From Pseudomonas sp. R84 (lineage in GTDB: Bacteria > Pseudomonadota > Gammaproteobacteria > Pseudomonadales > Pseudomonadaceae): DNA of 64,000 nt. Positions 53,113-60,393 of this stretch are shown in pieces. The stretch's first letter is position 1. Every line of letters begins with the position of its first letter. The translations under genes were made by a program, and so were the position numbers. The stretch spans positions 6,031,501 through 6,095,500 of the forward strand of contig NZ_CP019426.1 of assembly GCF_009834515.1 (NCBI RefSeq). Direction: 5' to 3'. The notes under the pieces are model-generated. The model searched no databases. It was not told the origin of the DNA and worked only from the letters and a program-made list of their open reading frames with translations.

Positions 53113-53434
53113 GTTACTTCCGGATGCCTACAACAGCTTGCGTCGTTGCCTACGGGTACGCCAGAATCCGCCGGCTTGTGCGCCTGGCGGGCCATCGGTA
53201 ACTTGATTCGCGTCACTGATTTCCAGTGATCGGGTTTAGTAGCCCGTGGTTTCAAGCTTGGTGCACAAGCATCTGTCAGTCAGGTATTTCGATTCCTGCG
53301 CTTGATGGTAGCTGTGCGCAGGGCACCTTCGGGTGCGCCGGCTTGCTCGAAACCCCGGTCTACTAACCTGCGTACAGTTGCCTCCACTTTGATTAGTAGC
53401 CAGAGCGGGGGCACTCAAATCAGGTTTCGAGCAA
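53113..53434 (+). promoter_or_regulatory. Structured leader of the DUF6124-type gene, candidate RNA switch
   Basis: Several stems precede the ATG at 53435. CGCCAG (53159-53164) pairs CTGGCG (53184-53189); CCTGCGC (53295-53301) pairs GCGCAGG (53316-53322); GCACC-TTCG-GGTGC (53323-53336) is a UUCG tetraloop hairpin. A central segment (53343-53366, ending CTACTAA) can pair with an upstream copy TTAGTAGCCCGTGGTTTC (53236-53253; three mismatches over 22 nt). It can also pair with downstream segments TTAGTAG (53393-53399) and GTTTCGAGCAA (53424-53434), the latter an 11-bp perfect match running up to the ATG and covering the only Shine-Dalgarno-like AGG. I recall similar leaders in front of DUF6124 genes in other pseudomonads. 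The switch is inference. Confidence 0.6.
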
Positions 53435-53797
53435 ATGATTAAATCAACGCCACACCCGCCGGTCACTGACCCGGCCTCCCCGTACGAATCCCTCAATTCC
53501 AAAAAACTCAACGACGCCGCCGAGCGCGCCCTCGACCATTACCTCAAACCGTCCGCCTTCATCATGGCCAGCACGCATAAACCCGAGCCCATGTACCTCG
53601 CCAACCCGAAGTACAACACCGAATCCCTGCTGGCCAACGCCAGCGAAACCCTGGGTTCAGCCAGTGAAATGCTCAACAACTTCGCCGCCATGCTCGACAC
53701 CTCACACCGCAAGACCGCGCTAGGCATTGCGCAAGTCGTCATGCTCGGTGAATTGGCGGTAAATCAGGCATTGGATCATGTCGAACTAAAGGAATAA
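53435..53797 (+). CDS. DUF6124 (former DUF3077) family protein
   Basis: A 120-residue soluble protein. The C-terminal half, NTESLLANASETLGSASEML and NNFAAMLDTSHRKTALGIAQ, is the conserved core of this Pseudomonas-specific family; the N-terminus is proline-rich and variable. No signal peptide or membrane helix. The function is unknown; family members are usually multiple per genome and preceded by a similar leader. A terminator follows at 53812-53833. Confidence 0.85.
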   Translation: MIKSTPHPPVTDPASPYESLNSKKLNDAAERALDHYLKPSAFIMASTHKPEPMYLANPKYNTESLLANASETLGSASEMLNNFAAMLDTSHRKTALGIAQVVMLGELAVNQALDHVELKE

Positions 53798-53802
53798 CCC
53801 GC

Positions 53803-53823
53803 CCACAAAAAAACCCGCCTCAT
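53803..53823. repeat. Left copy of a 21-bp direct repeat flanking the hipBA region
   Basis: CCCACAAAAAAACCCGCCTC plus A is identical at 53803-53823 and 55991-56011. Each copy forms the left half of a terminator hairpin. Everything between is the two hipBA loci. Confidence 0.8.
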
Positions 53824-53833
53824 GGCGGGTTTC
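53812..53833 (+). terminator. Terminator after the DUF6124-type gene
   Basis: AAACCCGCC, loop TCAT, GGCGGGTTT, followed by CTT. The A-run before the stem makes it potentially bidirectional. Confidence 0.88.
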
Positions 53834-53899
53834 TTAAGCCAAATGGATTAAATGTTCCGCATACGCAACATCGACATCAAAATGTGACGGTAGCGCAAC

Positions 53900-54151
53900 A
53901 TGGATTACTCTCTTTTAATCACCCGTCTCGGCATTCAATTACGTGAAAAACGTATAAATCGTGGCCTGACGCAGGCTCAGCTTGCCGATCTGGCGGGACT
54001 GACGCGATACAAAGTCATCGCGGTGGAGAAAGGCACCCTTTCTGTCGGCATGATCGCTTACGCGCGGCTTTTAGCTGCGCTGGACTGCGAACTCTCGGCG
54101 GTTCCAGCAACGATGCCAACCCTTGAAGAACTTGGAGATTTATTCGAATGA
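53900..54151 (+). CDS. HipB-like XRE antitoxin of a truncated hipBA locus
   Basis: An 83-residue helix-turn-helix protein (LREKRINRGLTQAQLADLAG then LTRYKVIAVEKGTLSVGM), the size and pattern of HipB-type antitoxins. Its stop overlaps the start of a HipA-like frame (ATGA), the normal hipB-hipA coupling. Because that hipA is truncated, this antitoxin has no functional partner of its own. Confidence 0.85.
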   Translation: MDYSLLITRLGIQLREKRINRGLTQAQLADLAGLTRYKVIAVEKGTLSVGMIAYARLLAALDCELSAVPATMPTLEELGDLFE

Positions 54152-54370
54152 AAATGTCCTCTCTTCAAGTCAGTACCCCTGAAGGTAATAGCGGGAGACT
54201 GTTCAGCGATACCGAGGATTTCACTTTCCGTTATCACGAAGATGCATCGCCACAAATGGCGATCAGCCTCTTGATGCCTGTACGGCATGACGAGTTTCGT
54301 CGGCGTGAGTTGCACCCTGTATTTCAGCCTCGCGGCGGGCTCCTGAATAGCAATAAGCGCAAAAGCGTAG
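54148..54370 (+). pseudogene. Truncated hipA (N-terminal remnant)
   Basis: About 74 codons resemble the first part of HipA: SLQVSTPEGNSGRLFSDTED, MAISLLMP and RRRELHPVFQ align with LNVMTPQGCAGELSKGSQ, VSLVMP and VLHPIF of the intact HipA on the other strand. A degenerate PRGGLLNSNKRKSVAKR follows, then similarity stops at about 54370, exactly where the oppositely oriented intact hipA ends. The frame stays open to 54549 only because it runs antisense through that gene. The kinase domain is lost. Confidence 0.75.
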
Positions 54371-55648
54371 CTAAACGTTGCTATCTCCCAATACAGGCTT
54401 ACGCTTCAATCCCGACCCAATCGAGTCATTCAAGGCAACTGTACGTCCGACATCCCATTCACGTTGCATCCCCACAAACAATTCAGCATCCACTCGGGAC
54501 CGATGAGCAGCCAGTGCCTGACTCATTGCCTCAGCTATCCGGTCGATGATCAATGCCGGCCTATCCACCGCGCAGTGTTTGCGACCGAACTCGATCAGTT
54601 GCTGGCGATCGGGATAGTCTTTGGTTTTATTCATTTTGATTGCCAGGGTCCGGTCAACCAGTGACCGCCTGGACTTCGGGTTGTAGTTTTCATAGACCGT
54701 GGTGGTCGTAACATCGTAAATCGGGGCTAACTGCACGGTTTCTGGAGCCGCGGGCTGCGTGTATATCACGCCGAAGTTCTTCAAATGTGCATCGCCATTG
54801 CGCACCATCACCGAAAGGCAGACTGACGAAAAGTATCGCTCCAGCTCTCGTATCGGTTCGGCATGGCGACATACCTGGCGGATGACAGCCGCGAGGGTTT
54901 CATAGCTCTGCGAATACTTGTAATTGTCGTGAGGATCTTTGTTCAGACCCAACAGTACCGCCATGTCTTCGAAGCCGAGCCGGCCAGACGCCGTCAGGTC
55001 AAACCGCTCCATGACAAACAGCTCGCCGCTCTCGGAAAGCCAGAACGGTGGCGTTTCCAATCCTGCCAGCCGCGCCGCCTCCAGACACAGAAACTCGTTC
55101 TGGGCCAAGTGCTCATACTCCTCGGCTCCTGATTTAACGATGAGATCGGAACTGAGCATGGTTTTTCGGCCGCCAGTGAGCTTGTCCAGGTCAGGCACCA
55201 GTACCTTGGGCTGCACTCCGGAAATACCCGACTCAAAGTAGGTTTCAACCAGAAAGTTGAAAACACCCTGAGAGGCGTCGGCAGACAGAATGTCTTGTAA
55301 ACCGACTTGGGCACGCACGGCGCTAGGTGGCTCAGTCGGATTCTCATAGGTGAGGCGACCAATCTGATTGCCGCCAATGACCGAAAGCAGCCGCATTTCA
55401 TCGACCTGCATATGCTTGGCCATCCGGCGCTTGATCTGATCGGCCAGAAAACCCTCCGGCACATTCATATCGAAGATCGGGTGCAGCACATTGCTCACCG
55501 CGGGCGTCGGGTCATAGGGCATGACCAACGAGACTTCTCGAGACGCTTCTGCCGCCTGGTATGCAAACGAGAACTGCGAACCTTTGGACAGCTCACCCGC
55601 GCAGCCTTGCGGCGTCATGACGTTGAGTCGTTTGACCTTACTCATCAT
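54371..55648 (-). CDS. hipA: HipA-family toxin kinase
   Basis: A 425-residue serine/threonine kinase-like toxin. The N-terminal HipA domain (about 1-100) is followed by the kinase part with a catalytic loop VRNGDAHLKNFG (about residue 290) and the metal-binding APIYDVTTT. It ends with a variable tail. HipA of E. coli inactivates GltX by phosphorylation and causes persistence. The start is ATG at 55648 (or 55645) and overlaps hipB by about 11 nt, the normal coupling. It is shorter than E. coli HipA by about 15 residues but has all core motifs. Confidence 0.88.
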   Translation of the reverse strand: MMSKVKRLNVMTPQGCAGELSKGSQFSFAYQAAEASREVSLVMPYDPTPAVSNVLHPIFDMNVPEGFLADQIKRRMAKHMQVDEMRLLSVIGGNQIGRLTYENPTEPPSAVRAQVGLQDILSADASQGVFNFLVETYFESGISGVQPKVLVPDLDKLTGGRKTMLSSDLIVKSGAEEYEHLAQNEFLCLEAARLAGLETPPFWLSESGELFVMERFDLTASGRLGFEDMAVLLGLNKDPHDNYKYSQSYETLAAVIRQVCRHAEPIRELERYFSSVCLSVMVRNGDAHLKNFGVIYTQPAAPETVQLAPIYDVTTTTVYENYNPKSRRSLVDRTLAIKMNKTKDYPDRQQLIEFGRKHCAVDRPALIIDRIAEAMSQALAAHRSRVDAELFVGMQREWDVGRTVALNDSIGSGLKRKPVLGDSNV

Positions 55649-55889
55649 GCTCTACCAGATCGGCAAGCGACTTGAGATCGATTCGGTTGTCGACAATTTC
55701 GAGCGCCATGCCCAACGCGGCAATCACCCGGAACACAGTATAAAAAGCGACGTTTTCACCGGCCTCAAGATCGATGATGGTCTTGCGACTGCATTTAGCC
55801 TTGTGCGCTAGTATTAGCTGACTGTAGCCCTTGGCTTTTCGCAGCTGACGAATGCGTTCGGCGAAAATCGCAGGATTATTCAGGATCAA
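55638..55889 (-). CDS. hipB: HipB-family XRE antitoxin
   Basis: An 83-residue helix-turn-helix protein (RQLRKAKGYSQLILAHKAKC then SRKTIIDLEAGENVAFYTVF). The frame extends to an ATG at 55928, but AGGTGA stands at a good distance before a TTG at 55889, and that start gives the usual HipB length. With the 55928 start the operator would lie inside the gene. It should neutralise HipA and repress its own promoter through the paired operator arms at 55889-55952. Confidence 0.82.
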   Translation of the reverse strand: MILNNPAIFAERIRQLRKAKGYSQLILAHKAKCSRKTIIDLEAGENVAFYTVFRVIAALGMALEIVDNRIDLKSLADLVEHDE

Positions 55890-55952
55890 AATGTCACCTA
55901 TATGGGACTTTAAGCTGATAAAAATCATTAAAGTTCACTATAGGTGACATTT
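55889..55952. promoter_or_regulatory. Paired hipB operators (14-bp inverted arms)
   Basis: AAATGTCACCTATA (55889-55902) and TATAGGTGACATTT (55939-55952) are perfect inverted copies, centres 50 bp apart, about five helical turns. Inside them ACTTTAA (55906-55912) and TTAAAGT (55928-55934) form a second inverted pair. The inner arm overlaps the hipB ribosome binding site. Confidence 0.8.
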
Positions 55953-55990
55953 CAAGTGCGGATTTCCAAGTATCGCTACCAAAAATTTCA

Positions 55991-56011
55991 CCCACAAAAA
56001 AACCCGCCTCA
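55991..56011. repeat. Right copy of the 21-bp direct repeat flanking the hipBA region
   Basis: Identical to 53803-53823. It forms part of the fba terminator. Confidence 0.8.
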
Positions 56012-56022
56012 CCGGCGGGTTT
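56000..56022 (-). terminator. Terminator of fba
   Basis: AAACCCGCC, loop TCACC, GGCGGGTTT, with an A-run on the left that gives a T-run on the minus strand, 28 bp after the fba stop. Confidence 0.9.
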
Positions 56023-56049
56023 CTTATCGAAGCAGTTTAACGCTCAGGC

Positions 56050-57114
56050 TTAGTTAACCTTGGCGTTCAACTCACCCTTCAGATAACGCTGGTACATCGC
56101 TTCCAGCGAGATCGGTTTGATCTTCGAAGCATTACCGGCAGTACCAAACGCTTCATAACGAGCGATACACACATCACGCATCGCCGTCACAGTCGCGCCG
56201 AAGAATTTACGCGGGTCGAATTCGCTCGGGTTGGTGGCCATCAGGCGACGCATCGCACCGGTGGATGCCAGGCGCAGGTCGGTGTCGATGTTGACCTTGC
56301 GCACGCCGTGCTTGATGCCTTCGACGATTTCTTCAACCGGTACGCCGTAGGTTTCTTTGATGTCGCCGCCGTACTGGTTGATGATCGCCAGCCACTCTTG
56401 TGGCACCGAGGACGAACCGTGCATCACCAGGTGGGTGTTCGGGATGCGCTTGTGGATTTCCTTGATGCGGTCGATCGCCAGCACGTCGCCGGTAGGTGGC
56501 TTGGTGAACTTGTAGGCGCCGTGGCTGGTGCCGATGGCGATGGCCAGGGCATCGACCTGAGTGCGTTTGACGAAGTCAGCGGCTTCTTCCGGGTCGGTCA
56601 GCATTTGGCTGTGATCCAGAACGCCTTCGGCGCCGATGCCGTCTTCTTCACCGGCCATGCCGGTTTCCAGCGAACCCAGGCAGCCCAGCTCGCCTTCTAC
56701 CGAAACGCCGCAGGCGTGCGCCATGGCCACGGTTTGTTGGGTAACACGGACGTTGTAGTCGTAGTCGGTCGGGGTCTTGCCGTCTTCGCCCAGCGAGCCG
56801 TCCATCATCACCGAGCTGAAGCCCAGTTGAATCGAACGCTGGCAGACGTCAGGGCTGGTGCCGTGGTCCTGGTGCATGCACACCGGGATGTGCGGGAATT
56901 CCTCGATCGCGGCCAGGATCAGGTGACGCAGGAATGGCGCGCCGGCGTATTTGCGAGCGCCGGCCGAAGCCTGAACGATCACCGGGGAGTCAGTCTTGTC
57001 AGCGGCTTCCATGATGGCGCGCATCTGCTCAAGGTTGTTGACGTTGAAAGCTGGAACGCCGTAGCCGAATTCGGCTGCGTGGTCCAACATCTGGCGCATG
57101 CTGATAAGTGCCAT
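56050..57114 (-). CDS. fba: Fructose-bisphosphate aldolase, class II
   Basis: A 354-residue zinc aldolase that interconverts fructose-1,6-bisphosphate with dihydroxyacetone phosphate and glyceraldehyde-3-phosphate. [14 protein letters not shown] lies at the N-terminus; zinc ligands are in [11 protein letters not shown] (about residue 80) and [10 protein letters not shown] (about 195) and VMHGSSSVP (about 228). The C-terminal [18 protein letters not shown] is typical. The ATG at 57114 follows GGGAGAGAC. It lies downstream of epd and pgk, in the usual order for gammaproteobacteria, with two small genes inserted. Confidence 0.96.
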   Translation of the reverse strand: MALISMRQMLDHAAEFGYGVPAFNVNNLEQMRAIMEAADKTDSPVIVQASAGARKYAGAPFLRHLILAAIEEFPHIPVCMHQDHGTSPDVCQRSIQLGFSSVMMDGSLGEDGKTPTDYDYNVRVTQQTVAMAHACGVSVEGELGCLGSLETGMAGEEDGIGAEGVLDHSQMLTDPEEAADFVKRTQVDALAIAIGTSHGAYKFTKPPTGDVLAIDRIKEIHKRIPNTHLVMHGSSSVPQEWLAIINQYGGDIKETYGVPVEEIVEGIKHGVRKVNIDTDLRLASTGAMRRLMATNPSEFDPRKFFGATVTAMRDVCIARYEAFGTAGNASKIKPISLEAMYQRYLKGELNAKVN

Positions 57115-57256
57115 TGTGTGTGTCTCTCCCGGTTGAGGGTCGTTAATCGTGCCAGCCTGCCGGAGCGGCGGCGGCTATTCAAGTGATTGCAGATCGGGGG
57201 TTGAGGCCCGGCCTGGTGATTCGATAAAGCAAAATCCTGAGAACTACACAGAACCC

Positions 57257-57346
57257 CTGTAGGAGTGAGCCTGCTCGCGATAGCGGCCTGACAGTCGCTG
57301 CAGTGTTGACTGCAGAATTGCTATCGCGAGCAGGCTCACTCCTACA
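57257..57346. repeat. REP doublet, 'TGTAGGAGTGAGCCTGCTCGCG' family
   Basis: CTGTAGGAGTGAGCCTGCTC (from 57257) and GAGCAGGCTCACTCCTACA (to 57346) between fba and the mliC-like gene. Confidence 0.9.
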
Positions 57347-57366
57347 ATGGGCCTGCGGTGTTGCAA

Positions 57367-57699
57367 TTATTCAGCCTTGCAGCCGCGGCCGATCAGGTCA
57401 TTGGTGGCGACCCAGTACACCAGGCCTTCCTCTCCCTTGACGTGAAACGCCAGCATGCCGTCGCTGTACAGCGTGCCCGAGGCGCCTGGCTCTTCTTTCA
57501 GGCGATAGACCTGATCACCGCCACCCAGTCGAACGTCGACTTCTTTCTGGCCGGCATCGGCGTAGCGCCACAGCACTTTGGCCTGGCTGTCGCAGGTCCA
57601 GGTGGTCCATTTGTCCGCCGGAGCAGACGACTGAAACAGGTTCAACTGCGCGCAACCGCCCAACAATGCCAACGCCGCAATGGCGATCAAGCCTTTCAT
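57367..57699 (-). CDS. MliC-family C-type lysozyme inhibitor lipoprotein
   Basis: A 110-residue outer-membrane-type lipoprotein. The signal peptide MKGLIAIAALALLGGC ends in the lipobox LLGGC, so residue 16 is lipidated. The mature part, with WTCDSQAKVLWRYADA, VRLGGGDQVYRLKEEPGAS and YSDGMLAFHVKGEEGLVYW, matches the MliC/PliC fold that binds the lysozyme active site. The ATG at 57699 follows GAGGAAC. It is probably co-transcribed after the small lipoprotein gene and pgk. Confidence 0.85.
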   Translation of the reverse strand: MKGLIAIAALALLGGCAQLNLFQSSAPADKWTTWTCDSQAKVLWRYADAGQKEVDVRLGGGDQVYRLKEEPGASGTLYSDGMLAFHVKGEEGLVYWVATNDLIGRGCKAE

Positions 57700-57756
57700 C
57701 CGTGTTCCTCGACTGACGGCGCACGCCGCCAGCCCTGAGTTAAAGAGTCAGACCCG

Positions 57757-57978
57757 TCAAGGACAACCATGTTCCTTGGCCGGGGTTTGCGTCTCGTATT
57801 TGTCCAGGCCATCCGGCCCCGAGCGCTTGTTCAGCACCGGGTTGGTTTCGGCCTGCCAGTCGGCCTGATAACAGCCCTTCTGCGACTCGCTCGGCGCCGG
57901 CGTGGCTTCGGCCTTCGGGTTACTCCCGCAGGCCACCAGCGTACCGGTCAGCAACAACAGCGCTAACGACTTGACCAT
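57757..57978 (-). CDS. Small lipoprotein, unknown
   Basis: A 73-residue lipoprotein: signal peptide MVKSLALLLLTGTLVACGSN with lipobox LVAC (Cys 17), then a short alanine/proline linker and a charged tail with two cysteines (GCYQADWQAETN and EHGCP). AGGAG stands at a good distance before the ATG at 57978. It lies 34 nt after pgk on the same strand. No function is known to me. Confidence 0.75.
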   Translation of the reverse strand: MVKSLALLLLTGTLVACGSNPKAEATPAPSESQKGCYQADWQAETNPVLNKRSGPDGLDKYETQTPAKEHGCP

Positions 57979-58012
57979 GTAAACACTCCTTTGCCTGGCC
58001 AAACGGGCGGCC

Positions 58013-59176
58013 TCAGGCCTTGGCCCGGCTTTCCAGGACTTCAACGGCTGGCAGCACTTTGCCTTCGACGAATTCGAGGAACGCGCCGCCACCGGTGGAA
58101 ATGTAGGAGATTTGCTCAGCCACGCCATATTTATCGATCGCAGCCAGAGTGTCGCCACCGCCAGCGATGGAGAACGCCGAGCTTTCAGCGATGGCCTGAG
58201 CCAGCACTTTGGTGCCGTTGCCGAATTGGTCGAATTCGAACACGCCGACCGGGCCGTTCCACAGAATGGTTTTCGACGACTTCAGCAGTTCGGCGAAGTT
58301 GGCCGCGGTTTGCGGGCCGATGTCCAGAATCATGTCGTCCGCCGCAACGTCAGCGATCAGCTTGACGGTGGCTTCTGCGCTTTCGGCGAATTCTTTGGCA
58401 ACCACTACGTCAACCGGCAGCGGCACGCTGACTTTCGCAGCGATGGCGCGTGCGGTATCGAGCAGGTCCGGCTCGTACAGCGACTTGCCGACCGGGTGAC
58501 CAGCAGCAGCGAGGAAGGTGTTGGCGATGCCGCCGCCGACGATCAATTGGTTGCAGATCTGGCTCAGGCTGTTCAGCACGTCGAGTTTGGTCGAGACCTT
58601 GGAGCCGGCAACAATGGCCGCCATTGGCTGAGCCGGTGCGCCAAGGGCTTTGCCCAGTGCGTCCAGTTCAGCGGCCAGCAGTGGGCCAGCGGCGGCGACT
58701 TTGGCGAACTTGGCCACGCCGTGGGTCGAACCTTCGGCGCGGTGAGCGGTGCCGAAAGCGTCCATCACGAACACGTCGCACAGGGCCGCGTATTGCTGGG
58801 CCAGTTCGTCAGCGTTCTTTTTCTCGCCCTTGTTGAAGCGCACGTTTTCGAACAGCACGATGTCGCCAGCCTTGACGTCCACGCCGCCCAGGTAATCAGC
58901 CACCAGTGGCACTTCACGGCCCAGCGCCTTGCTCAGGTAGTCAGCAACAGGCTTGAGGCTGTTCTCGGCGGAGAACTCGCCTTCGGTCGGCCGGCCAAGG
59001 TGCGAGCAGACCATCACGGCCGCGCCTTTTTCCAGGGCCAGCTTGATGGTCGGCAGCGAAGCCAGGATACGCGCATCGCTGGTGACAACACCGTCCTTGA
59101 CTGGGACGTTGAGGTCTTCGCGGATCAATACGCGCTTACCTTGCAGATCGAGGTCGGACATCTTCAACACGGTCAT
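58013..59176 (-). CDS. pgk: Phosphoglycerate kinase
   Basis: A 387-residue kinase that converts 1,3-bisphosphoglycerate and ADP to 3-phosphoglycerate and ATP. Motifs are [29 protein letters not shown], the hinge-region [15 protein letters not shown] and the C-terminal [13 protein letters not shown]. The ATG at 59176 follows AGGAAG, which overlaps the epd stop; the next gene upstream ends 12 nt before, so epd and pgk are one unit. The ATG nine bases upstream of it has no ribosome binding site. Confidence 0.96.
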   Translation of the reverse strand: MTVLKMSDLDLQGKRVLIREDLNVPVKDGVVTSDARILASLPTIKLALEKGAAVMVCSHLGRPTEGEFSAENSLKPVADYLSKALGREVPLVADYLGGVDVKAGDIVLFENVRFNKGEKKNADELAQQYAALCDVFVMDAFGTAHRAEGSTHGVAKFAKVAAAGPLLAAELDALGKALGAPAQPMAAIVAGSKVSTKLDVLNSLSQICNQLIVGGGIANTFLAAAGHPVGKSLYEPDLLDTARAIAAKVSVPLPVDVVVAKEFAESAEATVKLIADVAADDMILDIGPQTAANFAELLKSSKTILWNGPVGVFEFDQFGNGTKVLAQAIAESSAFSIAGGGDTLAAIDKYGVAEQISYISTGGGAFLEFVEGKVLPAVEVLESRAKA

Positions 59177-59188
59177 GGGTCGCACTTC

Positions 59189-60241
59189 CTACGGTTTTTT
59201 TGAAGTTGCTGTTTGCAGATAGTGTTCTGCAACGTCCAGCATTCGGTTGGCAAAACCCCATTCGTTGTCGAACCAGGCCAGGATGTTCACCAGTTTTGGG
59301 CCGGAAACACGGGTCTGACTGGCATCGACGATGGCCGAATGTGGGTCATGGTTGAAATCACAACTGGCGTGCGGCAGCTCGGTATAGGCGAGCAGACCTT
59401 TGAGCGGGCCATTGGTGGCGGCTTCGCGCAGGATCCGGTTGACCTCATTGGCGTCGGTCGCCGTGGCGGTCTGCATCGTGATGTCGAGGCAGGACACGTT
59501 GACCGTCGGCACGCGTACGGCTTTGGCCTGAATTCGCCCGGCAAGTTCCGGCAGCAGACGCTCGATACCCCGCGCCAGACCAGTGGACACCGGGATCACC
59601 GACTGGAACGCCGAACGGGTACGGCGCAGGTCTTCGTGGTGATAGGCGTCGATCACCGGCTGATCATTCATCGCCGAGTGAATGGTGGTGATCGAAACGT
59701 AATCGAGGCCGATCGCCTTGTCGAGCAAGCGCAACAGCGGCACGCCGCAATTGGTCGTACAGGAGGCGTTGGACACCAACAGTTCGTCGCCGGTCAGGCA
59801 ATCCTGATTGACGCCATAAACGATGGTGGCGTCGACATCCGCCTCGCTGGCCATCGGCTGCGAGAACAACACGCGTGGCGCGCCGGCGTCGAGAAAGCGC
59901 TGGCCGTCTTCACGGGTGTTGTAGGCACCGGAGCATTCCAGCACCAGATCGACGCCCAGCGACGCCCAATCGATGCCTTCGGGAGTAGCACTGCGCAGGA
60001 CCTTCACGCAGTCGCCATTAATATGCAGACAATCGCCTTCTACTCGCACTTCGCCCGGAAAACGGCCGTGGGTGGAGTCAAAGCGTGTCAGGTATTCGAT
60101 GCTGGCCATGTCCGCCAGATCGTTGATCGCGACAATTTCAAACCCGGCTTTCTCGCCTCGCTCAAACAACGCACGCAAGACGCAACGACCAATCCGGCCG
60201 TAGCCGTTGAGTGCAACTTTGTAGGGACGCGGTTGAGGCAT
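59189..60241 (-). CDS. epd: Erythrose-4-phosphate dehydrogenase
   Basis: A 350-residue NAD-dependent dehydrogenase of the GAPDH family with VALNGYGRIGRCVLRALFER at the N-terminus, the catalytic cysteine in SNASCTTNCGVPLL (about residue 155) and the histidine in TTIHSAMNDQP. Position before pgk and fba, as in other gammaproteobacteria, and the MNDQ sequence favour Epd over glycolytic GAPDH. It makes 4-phosphoerythronate for pyridoxal phosphate synthesis. The ATG at 60241 has a weak ribosome binding site. Confidence 0.9.
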   Translation of the reverse strand: MPQPRPYKVALNGYGRIGRCVLRALFERGEKAGFEIVAINDLADMASIEYLTRFDSTHGRFPGEVRVEGDCLHINGDCVKVLRSATPEGIDWASLGVDLVLECSGAYNTREDGQRFLDAGAPRVLFSQPMASEADVDATIVYGVNQDCLTGDELLVSNASCTTNCGVPLLRLLDKAIGLDYVSITTIHSAMNDQPVIDAYHHEDLRRTRSAFQSVIPVSTGLARGIERLLPELAGRIQAKAVRVPTVNVSCLDITMQTATATDANEVNRILREAATNGPLKGLLAYTELPHASCDFNHDPHSAIVDASQTRVSGPKLVNILAWFDNEWGFANRMLDVAEHYLQTATSKKP

Positions 60242-60297
60242 GGGGTTCTCGATTACCGTGGTGAATCAGAAAGCTCTTTATTGTCTGAACCGACGCT

Positions 60298-60362
60298 ATC
60301 GCGAGCAGGCTCACTCCTACACGGGCAACGTAAAACCCTGTAGGAGTGAGCCTGCTCGCGAT
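60298..60362. repeat. REP doublet, 'TGTAGGAGTGAGCCTGCTCGCG' family
   Basis: ATCGCGAGCAGGCTCACTCC (from 60299) and GGAGTGAGCCTGCTCGCGAT (to 60362), in the tkt-epd gap. Confidence 0.9.
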
Positions 60363-60393
60363 GGCGTCAGCCCGGACAACACAACTGTCTGAC

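Noticed and set aside
54371..54549. C-terminal continuation of the truncated HipA on the plus strand
   Set aside because: The frame is open but runs antisense through the intact hipA and has no HipA similarity.
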